Positions 58,091 through 64,000 of a stretch of DNA of 64,000 nt are shown here, one piece after another. A program made the position numbers and the translations under genes. The stretch is from Pseudomonas paraversuta (lineage in GTDB: Bacteria > Pseudomonadota > Gammaproteobacteria > Pseudomonadales > Pseudomonadaceae), in the NCBI RefSeq assembly GCF_904063065.1, contig NZ_CAJFCL010000004.1, positions 457,896 to 521,895 of the forward strand, read 5' to 3'. The notes beneath the pieces were generated by a model. It was given only the letters and a program-made list of their open reading frames with translations. It searched no databases and was not told the DNA's origin. Within the stretch, counting starts at the first letter, position 1; each line of letters starts with the position of its first letter.

Positions 58091-58545
58091 GAAGCGGCTC
58101 CATCAGGCAATTGACCGGCAGCTTCGAAGGCCTTGATGACGCGTAATGCGGCTTCCTGATCTGCCACTGAGACCCCCGCCAGCGCTGTACGCCTGAGTTG
58201 TACAAGCTGCGCTTCAATCGACTGCACCAGGGAGCGCCCGGTGTCAGTCAGGCTGAGGGTTTTGGCCCGGCGATCGCTGGCGTCTTCATGACGCAGCACG
58301 TAACCGGCCTTGCACATCTGATCGAGCAAGCGCACCAGCGACGGGCTTTCCATACCGGCGGCCTGGGCCACGGTGACCTGGCGTGCGCCTTCTCCCAGAC
58401 GGCCGATAATCAGCAACGGCATGGCGCAGGCTTCGGAAATTCCGTAATTGACCAGCGTGTTCTGGCAGACGCGACGCCAGTGGCGAGTCGCAACCACCAT
58501 ACCGGTGCTGATGCTCATCTGGAGTTGATCAAGAGTGTCAGGCAA
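58087..58545 (-). CDS. MarR family transcriptional regulator
   Basis: This 152-residue winged-helix repressor has the MarR layout: an N-terminal dimerisation helix, a DNA-recognition region (VTVAQAAGMESPSLVRLLDQM) and the wing (LRHEDASDRRAKTLSLTDTG). It is the first gene of the pump operon and probably represses it, with release by the exported compound. A palindrome in the SlyA/MarR style stands 15 bp upstream. Confidence 0.93.
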   Translation of the reverse strand: MPDTLDQLQMSISTGMVVATRHWRRVCQNTLVNYGISEACAMPLLIIGRLGEGARQVTVAQAAGMESPSLVRLLDQMCKAGYVLRHEDASDRRAKTLSLTDTGRSLVQSIEAQLVQLRRTALAGVSVADQEAALRVIKAFEAAGQLPDGAAS

Positions 58546-58559
58546 GGGGTATCACATAA

Positions 58560-58575
58560 AGTTAGTTTGCTAACT
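58560..58575. promoter_or_regulatory. Candidate MarR operator
   Basis: AGTTAG-TTTG-CTAACT is a perfect 6+6 bp palindrome 15 bp upstream of the marR start. It resembles the SlyA consensus TTAGCAAGCTAA. It is the likely autoregulatory site. Confidence 0.65.
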
Positions 58576-58618
58576 ATTAATATTGCGCGGGCAAATGATC
58601 TCAGTCAAGTGTTACCAG

Positions 58619-58876
58619 TTAATTCTGCTTACCGGTGACCGGTTTTGTGCGCAGCATCAGATTCAATTGATCAACAACCTCTGCCCAGTCGGCGTCTTCA
58701 TTTATTTCATCGCGCAGGAAAGCCGCCTGAGCCGGCGTCCAGAAAAACGCCTCGTGCAACTTCAGATCCGGCTTGAGTGGCGAGTGCGAAGAGACAAATT
58801 TCTCAATGTCTGCTGGCTCGTTGGGCAGACCCAGCTGCTTGAACAATGAGGGAAGACTATGGGTGGGTGCTTGCAT
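58619..58876 (-). CDS. DUF2789 family protein
   Basis: This 85-residue protein starts in the last 20 bases of the GT39 gene and matches the DUF2789 family (HSLPSLFKQLGLPNEPADIE, FWTPAQAAFLRDEINEDADW). Function is unknown. The overlap suggests coupling with the upstream gene. Confidence 0.88.
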   Translation of the reverse strand: MQAPTHSLPSLFKQLGLPNEPADIEKFVSSHSPLKPDLKLHEAFFWTPAQAAFLRDEINEDADWAEVVDQLNLMLRTKPVTGKQN

Positions 58877-60470
58877 CAGAAAGACTCCGGTAAGGCGGGA
58901 CGCATTCGGCGCCCGCGCAGGTCAAATATAGTCGAGCCTGCGTGTCATCGACGGTTAAGTCCTGAGCTTTGTGCCAACCCGGTGGAATCGGTGCAAAGTC
59001 GTCCGGTTGCACCTTGCTGCTGATTAACCAGATACGCCCTGTACCCGCAGGCAAGTCCACCAGGCGATCAACGTAGATTTTCGCGCCATTGGCGTTCACC
59101 AGCGTACCAAAACCGTAATTGTTCGGACGCCCCGATGAGCCATCCTCCAGCGGCGGTGTGTAGAGCATGGGCACAGACCCGGTCTTGTTGTAATAGACGT
59201 AGCTGAAGTACCAGAACAGGTCACTGACCACGATTCGGTCACCCGGCAAAAACTGCTGATTCACATGCTCAACCAGACGATCGAAATGATCGGCATCGCT
59301 GGTGAAGTTGCTGCGCAAACCCACCATCTCGGTACCGGCAAACAGCGTCAGCAATACGATGGCCAGCGCGCGCCGGTGGTTGAGCAGGCGATCCACCGCT
59401 ATCGCAACAATCAGCGGCAGGCCCAGGGCAGCAAACATCACGTAGCGCTCGATGAACAGCGGTGAGGCAAAAGAGATGGCGTAAATGGCCAGGATCGGCA
59501 GCAGGGTGTAGATCACGATCAGCCTGGTGAATCTATGGGGTGTTGCATCCCTCACCGCCATCCATACCGCCCCGACAAGCAGGGCAAGCGGTGCCAGCCA
59601 GAACAATGGCCAGGCAAGGCTGTCGCCTTCGTCCTGAATCAACAACTGCCAGGTCATGGCCGGTAGCGAGCGGGCATCAACCCCGGGCTCCCAGCCCACA
59701 TCGCCCCCGGTCTTGAGTTCACCCATGTGTTGCAGCAGGTCTACCAGCCCCGGAAGCCAGGGCATGAACAACAACATGATGCAGGCGTTGGCGACCCACC
59801 AGGCAGGGCGTTTGATCAGTCCGCCGGTACTGCGACCACTCAGCAGCAGGTACAACCAGTGGGCAATCACACAGAAGGCGGTGAAGTAATGGGTGTAAAA
59901 CCCGGCAGCCATCAGCACGCTGTAGATAACCAGATAGCGGTTGTTGTCGGGCGCTTTAACCCAGTAAACCAGGGCAATCGTTGCCGCGATCAGCCATAAC
60001 CCCATCAGTGAGTACATCCGCACTTCCTGGCTATAGCGCACGGCGGTCGGCAACAACGCCAGAAGCAGGCCGGCCAGCAACGCAGCCCTGCGGGTCGCAA
60101 TCAGCCGGACCAGCCACATCCCCAGCAGTACTGTGGCGACCCCGGGCAAAACACTGAGGGCGCGAATCGAAACCAGACTGTCGCCGAACAGCGCCATCCA
60201 GCCGTGCAACAGCATGAAGTACAACGGTGGATGAACATCGTGTGCGGCGTGGAACCAGATGCCCGCGAGCGAGTAGTCGCTCAGCATCAGACTTGAGCCT
60301 TCATCACACCAAATGGCAGAGGCGGTAGCCCCATAGAAACGCATCGCGCAGGCCAGTAACAAAATGGCCCATACCCATGGCTGACGAAGCAATCCGGCCA
60401 GTAGGTTGTGAGGCGATTCAAGGACGCGAAGCATTTTTTCGTCCACACCATTACTACTGAGTACGCCCAT
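58857..60470 (-). CDS. Glycosyltransferase family 39 membrane protein
   Basis: This 537-residue protein has about eleven helices and the GT39/GT83 (ArnT/PMT) features: acidic motif CDEGSSLMLSDYSL in the first periplasmic loop and HDVHPPLYFMLLHGWM. A periplasmic C-terminal domain follows. It transfers a sugar from a polyprenyl-phosphate donor to lipid A, glycan or protein; the acceptor is unknown. Its end overlaps the DUF2789 gene by 20 bases. Confidence 0.9.
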   Translation of the reverse strand: MGVLSSNGVDEKMLRVLESPHNLLAGLLRQPWVWAILLLACAMRFYGATASAIWCDEGSSLMLSDYSLAGIWFHAAHDVHPPLYFMLLHGWMALFGDSLVSIRALSVLPGVATVLLGMWLVRLIATRRAALLAGLLLALLPTAVRYSQEVRMYSLMGLWLIAATIALVYWVKAPDNNRYLVIYSVLMAAGFYTHYFTAFCVIAHWLYLLLSGRSTGGLIKRPAWWVANACIMLLFMPWLPGLVDLLQHMGELKTGGDVGWEPGVDARSLPAMTWQLLIQDEGDSLAWPLFWLAPLALLVGAVWMAVRDATPHRFTRLIVIYTLLPILAIYAISFASPLFIERYVMFAALGLPLIVAIAVDRLLNHRRALAIVLLTLFAGTEMVGLRSNFTSDADHFDRLVEHVNQQFLPGDRIVVSDLFWYFSYVYYNKTGSVPMLYTPPLEDGSSGRPNNYGFGTLVNANGAKIYVDRLVDLPAGTGRIWLISSKVQPDDFAPIPPGWHKAQDLTVDDTQARLYLTCAGAECVPPYRSLSDASTHP

Positions 60471-60629
60471 CCTTCACCTGCAGCTGCGCATTGACGCTGC
60501 ACTCGGGCAGCTTGATCTCCGGCGATTGTAGGGCAAGGGGCAGCTGTGTGGTGGGGCCGGATACAAGAAAAGAAGGTGGCAAGATGAAATCACTCGCGCG
60601 CAGTCGCGCTAAACTAACTGTTACAAGGT

Positions 60630-60658
60630 TTGACAAGGATCAGGTCAGTACCTAGCTT
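60630..60658 (+). promoter_or_regulatory. Candidate promoter of the GntR gene
   Basis: TTGACA (60630-60635) is a perfect -35 box; 17 bp later TAGCTT is a weak -10. The start would lie on the adjacent palindrome, so repression by the GntR product is plausible. Confidence 0.45.
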
Positions 60659-60660
60659 TT

Positions 60661-60675
60661 AATTGGATCCAAATT
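60661..60675. promoter_or_regulatory. Candidate GntR operator
   Basis: TTGGATCCAA (60663-60672) is a perfect palindrome, extended by AA/TT-rich flanks. It is of the type bound by FCD-domain GntR regulators, and lies 32 bp before the GTG of the GntR gene. Confidence 0.6.
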
Positions 60676-60706
60676 AACGTACTGAACTGCCGTAGGTAGT
60701 GCCAAC

Positions 60707-61405
60707 GTGGCTGTCAAAAATAACCCTTTAAGCAGTATCGAAGTAGCCGGCCCCATACCTGCCCATTTGGCCCGGTCGGTGATTGAAGCGTCCTTGCGCA
60801 ACGCCATTCTTGATGGCCGGTTGCCCTGTGGCACCGCTATTCGGCAACAGGCCCTGGCGACTTTGTTTGGTGTCAGTCGCATGCCGGTTCGCGAAGCACT
60901 GCGTCAGCTTGAAGCCCAGGGTTTACTGCAAACCGTGCAGCACAAAGGGGCAGTGGTCGCGCCTTTGATCGAGGACGACGCGCTGGAAACCTATGAACTC
61001 CGCTTGCTGCTCGAGACACAAGCCCTGCGCCTGTCACTGCCGTTGTTGAGTGCGGAAGATTTTGAAGTGGCTGCCGGTTATATCGAGGCTCTCGAAGTGG
61101 AAACCGACTGGAGCAGGATGGGCACTCTCAATCGGCAATTTCATCAGGCGCTTTACTGCAAGGCACCGAACAAAAAACTGCTGGCGCTGATTGATGAAGG
61201 GCTGATTGAAGAAGAGCGCTTTCTGCGCTTTAACCTTGAGCAGATGAATTTGGGCAAGCTGTCTCAGGACGATCACCGCGCCTTGCTGCGTCATGCCCGC
61301 GCCCGGGATATCGAGGCGTGTATCAAAGAGCTGGAGCTTCATCTACACCGCGGGGTAAAAGCCATTACCCACTATATCGACAAGCAAAAAACAAAACAGC
61401 CCTGA
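60707..61405 (+). CDS. GntR family regulator (FCD type)
   Basis: This 232-residue regulator has the winged-helix domain (SVIEASLRNAILDGRLPCG, FGVSRMPVREALRQLEAQGL) and a C-terminal all-helical FCD ligand domain (about 90-225) with His residues near 142 and 195 that often bind metal. The GTG at 60707 is the only plausible start; the next in-frame Met is within the HTH. The ligand is unknown. No catabolic gene is adjacent. Confidence 0.92.
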   Translation: MAVKNNPLSSIEVAGPIPAHLARSVIEASLRNAILDGRLPCGTAIRQQALATLFGVSRMPVREALRQLEAQGLLQTVQHKGAVVAPLIEDDALETYELRLLLETQALRLSLPLLSAEDFEVAAGYIEALEVETDWSRMGTLNRQFHQALYCKAPNKKLLALIDEGLIEEERFLRFNLEQMNLGKLSQDDHRALLRHARARDIEACIKELELHLHRGVKAITHYIDKQKTKQP

Positions 61406-61479
61406 CGTTCAAAACGCCAGGGCTGTGGATATGTCTTTGATCAGCGCGCAGAAACCAGGGCTCCCCGCGCGCCTGCACC

Positions 61480-63360
61480 TCAGATTTTAAAGCTGTCGAC
61501 CAGCTGTTTGAGGCGGCTGGCCTGCTGCGAAAGCGCATCGCAGTCTTTAAGGGTTTCGTTGAGGTTGACCACACCCTGCTGGTTCAGCAGATTGATCTGG
61601 TTGATGTCCACATTAAGGGATTCGACCACGGCGGTCTGTTCTTCAGTTGCCGCGGCAACTGACTGGTTCATGCCGTCAATTTCTTCGATACGCTGGGTCA
61701 CGCTGATCAAACGCGCGCCGGCCTGGTTGGCCACCTCAACACTGTCCTCGCTGGATACCTGGCTGGCATTCATGGTGCTGACCGCTTCGCGGGAACCCAC
61801 TTGCAGCGAGGTGATCATTTTATGAATCTCCTCTGCCGACTCCTGAGTGCGGTGAGCAAGGTTGCGTACTTCATCCGCCACCACGGCAAACCCGCGGCCC
61901 GCTTCGCCCGCACGCGCGGCCTCAATGGCTGCGTTAAGGGCCAGCAAGTTGGTTTGCTGGGAGATCCCTTTGATCACATCCAGAATGTGCCCAATGTTGT
62001 CGGTGCTGGCATTCAGGGTTTCGATTTGGGCACACGACAGGCTGATCTTCCGGGAAAGTTCAGTCATGGCCTGAATCGTCTGCTCAACGACTTTGCGCCC
62101 ATCATCTGCCTGTTCACTGGCGCCGCTGGCATGCTGCGAAGCATCTGCGGCGTTGCGCGCGATTTCCTGGGTGGCTGCGCCCAGTTCGTTGATGGCTGCG
62201 GCAACGCTGTTGGTGCGCGCGCTTTGTTCATCGGAGCCAATGATTGACGCGTTTGACGATGCCATTACGCGCTGGGACAAATCATGGACCTGACGGGTCG
62301 CGGAGGACACTTCGGAGATCGACGCGTGAATACGCTCCACGAACTGGTTGAATGAACTGGCCAACTCGCCAAATTCATCCTTGTTTTCAATCACCAGACG
62401 CCGTGTCAGATCGCCTTCACCCTGGGCGATATCCTGCATGGCACGTCCCATGGTGGTCAGCGGCCGCATCAGGACCCGGATCAACAGGCTCAGAAGCAGA
62501 GCAATCACTGCCACCGCAATAAACATTGCGATCAACGCAGAGGTGCGGAACTTAGACAGAGGGGCGTAAGCTTTTTGTTTGTCCAACGACTGGCCGATGT
62601 ACCAGTCTGCAGAGGGCAAGCCTGTGACCGGGGTAAAGGAGATGATTCGCTCCTGGCCATTGAGTTGCACCTCTTGAACGCCCTTCTCGATCTTCAGGTT
62701 GCTGGACGGGTATATATCCTTCAGGTTTTTCATGACCTGGTCTTTGTCCGGGCTGACGATGACCTGGCCATCACCGCTCACCAGAAATGCGTAGCCCAAA
62801 CCGCCGGAATCCACCGAGTTAATAATTTTAACCAGACTGTCCAGGCTCAGATCGCCTCCCACTACACCCAGCAGTTGACCGTCTTTCTTGACGGGCATGG
62901 CAATGGTCACGATCAAACCGCCAACAGCTGCCATATAAGGCGGTGTGAGCATGGTCTTGCCGGCGCTTACAGCCTGTTTGTACCAAGGGCGCTCACGGGG
63001 GTCATAGCCCTCTGGCATTTTGGCGTCAGGTCGCTGTGTGAACACGCCATTAGCTTGACCAACGTACGTGAATTGGAAGTTCGAGGTGAACGCAGGCTGG
63101 TCGACCAACCCTGGCAAATCAGCCTGGCTGCCCTGGTGAGCAACGCTTTGTGCAAGGCTCTCCAGCACCAGGATACGACCGCTCAACCAATTCTGGACGC
63201 TACTGGCTGTCAGGTTGCCAGCCTGCTCCACCGACGACTCGATATTTTGGTTGATCGTATTTCGCTGCAGATAGTCGTTGTACAAAGTGAACAACGCAAA
63301 CGCCAGAACCACGACGCCTGAAGCGGCCAGAAGAATTTTATGGCTGAACTTGAGATTCAT
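61480..63360 (-). CDS. Methyl-accepting chemotaxis protein, dCache sensor
   Basis: This 626-residue receptor has a signal/TM1 (residues 10-30), a periplasmic dCache_1 domain (about 35-275: [33 protein letters not shown]), TM2, a HAMP domain and a cytoplasmic signalling domain with the hairpin [18 protein letters not shown]. dCache receptors of this type often bind amino acids. The C-terminus lacks a CheR pentapeptide. It would signal to CheA/CheW. Confidence 0.95.
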   Translation of the reverse strand: MNLKFSHKILLAASGVVVLAFALFTLYNDYLQRNTINQNIESSVEQAGNLTASSVQNWLSGRILVLESLAQSVAHQGSQADLPGLVDQPAFTSNFQFTYVGQANGVFTQRPDAKMPEGYDPRERPWYKQAVSAGKTMLTPPYMAAVGGLIVTIAMPVKKDGQLLGVVGGDLSLDSLVKIINSVDSGGLGYAFLVSGDGQVIVSPDKDQVMKNLKDIYPSSNLKIEKGVQEVQLNGQERIISFTPVTGLPSADWYIGQSLDKQKAYAPLSKFRTSALIAMFIAVAVIALLLSLLIRVLMRPLTTMGRAMQDIAQGEGDLTRRLVIENKDEFGELASSFNQFVERIHASISEVSSATRQVHDLSQRVMASSNASIIGSDEQSARTNSVAAAINELGAATQEIARNAADASQHASGASEQADDGRKVVEQTIQAMTELSRKISLSCAQIETLNASTDNIGHILDVIKGISQQTNLLALNAAIEAARAGEAGRGFAVVADEVRNLAHRTQESAEEIHKMITSLQVGSREAVSTMNASQVSSEDSVEVANQAGARLISVTQRIEEIDGMNQSVAAATEEQTAVVESLNVDINQINLLNQQGVVNLNETLKDCDALSQQASRLKQLVDSFKI

Positions 63361-63621
63361 TGCATGGACTTCTTATGCCGAAAGGTGGGATGCGTGCGGG
63401 TACAAAATTCCGTGTAGCACTTGAGACAGCCAGCGGGGATAGCTGTACTGAATGCACGCATTGCTCATAAGGCTGTCGGCACCGACTGCGGAAAACTTAG
63501 CTGTATTTTTAAAACCCGACGGGAGTACGACCTGGCTTGTCGTTACCTGGATTTTGAGGGAGGACGCAGGGGTAGTCTGAAGACAGGAGGCGGCGCCAGA
63601 AATTTTCCCGACGCAAAAACA
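63361..63621. other. Intergenic region between the chemoreceptor gene and the 5S terminator
   Basis: These 261 bp hold the chemoreceptor promoter on the minus strand. I see no convincing sigma-28 box and no gene. Confidence 0.5.
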
Positions 63622-63654
63622 AAACCCCTGTCTGCGTTGAGCAGACAGGGGTTT
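63622..63654 (-). terminator. Terminator of the last 5S rRNA
   Basis: AAACCCCTGTCTGC and GCAGACAGGGGTTT form a perfect 14-bp stem with a five-base loop; on the minus strand the run of T follows. It ends the rRNA operon. Confidence 0.9.
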
Positions 63655-63665
63655 CGGAATTCAAT

Positions 63666-63780
63666 CTTGACGATGACCTACTCTCACATGGGGAAACCCC
63701 ACACTACCATCGGCGATGCATCGTTTCACTTCTGAGTTCGGGATGGGATCAGGTGGTTCCAATGCTCTATGGTCGTCAAG
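63666..63780 (-). rRNA. 5S ribosomal RNA (copy 2, promoter-distal)
   Basis: The minus strand reads CTTGACGACCATAGAGC to GAGAGTAGGTCATCGTCAAG, the full Pseudomonas 5S rRNA with complementary ends. The mature RNA is about 115-120 nt. It is followed by a strong terminator. The 23S and 16S genes would lie beyond the right edge. Confidence 0.95.
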
Positions 63781-63842
63781 AAATTCTGTAGCAGATCCGT
63801 TATCAAAACGTGCCTGCGAAAACTTGGGACTTCTATAAAAAC

Positions 63843-63876
63843 AAAATCCCCGTCTGCGTGAGCAGACAGGGATTTT
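63843..63876 (-). terminator. Terminator-like hairpin between the two 5S genes
   Basis: AAAATCCC-C-GTCTGC and GCAGAC-A-GGGATTTT form a stem with one mismatch and a four-base loop. It is nearly the same hairpin as the one after the distal 5S gene, so it was duplicated with it. Confidence 0.75.
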
Positions 63877-63886
63877 GGAATTTAAT

Positions 63887-64000
63887 CTTGACGATGACCT
63901 ACTCTCACATGGGGAAACCCCACACTACCATCGGCGATGCATCGTTTCACTTCTGAGTTCGGGATGGGATCAGGTGGTTCCAATGCTCTATGGTCGTCAA
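63887..64000 (-). rRNA. 5S ribosomal RNA (copy 1, cut by window edge)
   Basis: This copy is identical to the distal 5S gene over the visible 114 bases and runs to the window edge, losing perhaps one or two bases at its 5' end. It is separated from the next copy by 106 bp. Tandem 5S genes at the end of one rRNA operon are known from some pseudomonads. Confidence 0.93.

Noticed and set aside
61399..61427. Hairpin CAGCCCTG/CAGGGCTG at the end of the GntR gene
   Set aside because: It overlaps the stop and has no T-run on either side, so I do not call it a terminator, although it might weakly act as one.
63361..63420. Possible sigma-28 promoter of the chemoreceptor gene
   Set aside because: A CGGCATAAG element is present, but the spacing and the -35 match are not good.

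Overview
The window reads as Pseudomonas chromosome. The gene order (rbbA-like ABC exporter, glpT, ubiD, rho-trxA, ppx/ppk, algP, algQ, dsbH, hemY-hemX-hemD-hemC, algR, argH) and the protein sequences match the conserved Pseudomonas core. Most of the window is GC-rich. The stretch from about 47.3 to 49.7 kb is visibly AT-rich and looks foreign. The species cannot be fixed from the sequence alone.

Layout. 0-4.1 kb: 3' part of a two-ATPase/permease ABC exporter gene, its permease partner and a FliL-like protein. 4.4-8.1 kb: glpT, chaC, an outer-membrane barrel and a ferredoxin-reductase-like gene coupled to ubiD. 8.1-20.2 kb: ubiD, an OafA-type acyltransferase, rho, trxA, ppx and ppk (convergent), dedA and a sterol-desaturase-like gene. 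20.3-28.3 kb: elbB, yaiI, a cytochrome c-FTR1 iron permease, lysE, mscS, an ABC-F gene, a TIGR02444-type gene and algP. 28.5-37.4 kb: an FKBP gene, algQ, dsbB/dsbH, the hemC-hemD-hemX-hemY operon, algR and argH. No algZ/fimS kinase gene lies between algR and argH. 37.5-46.2 kb: a GST gene, a PAS-GGDEF-EAL gene, desA, a REC-HDOD gene and the gabD-gabT operon.

46.5-49.7 kb is an accessory islet. It starts at tRNA-Arg(CCG), followed by an integrase relic with an in-frame stop, unrecognised debris, a LysR regulator, two unrecognised small ORFs, a perfect 13-bp inverted repeat and a TauE/SafE exporter. 50-63.4 kb is core-like again: a NudK-like hydrolase, a VOC protein, a DUF945 protein, a five-gene MarR/FUSC/DUF1656/HlyD/NodT efflux operon in which every junction is a 4-nt overlap, a GT39 membrane enzyme with a DUF2789 gene, a GntR regulator and a dCache chemoreceptor. 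The right edge holds two tandem 5S rRNA genes, the 3' end of an rRNA operon read leftward.

The genes fall into several functional units: heme synthesis (hemC-D-X-Y), alginate and global regulators (algP, algQ, algR), GABA catabolism (gabDT), polyphosphate turnover (ppk/ppx), envelope and lipid functions (desA, dedA, sterol-desaturase-like, acyltransferase, GT39) and aromatic-acid-type efflux (FUSC system). REP/REPIN-type palindromes sit at the 3' ends of several core genes. I did not find a clearly new multi-gene system. The least explained part is the islet with the two small ORFs and the inverted repeat next to the LysR/TauE genes.
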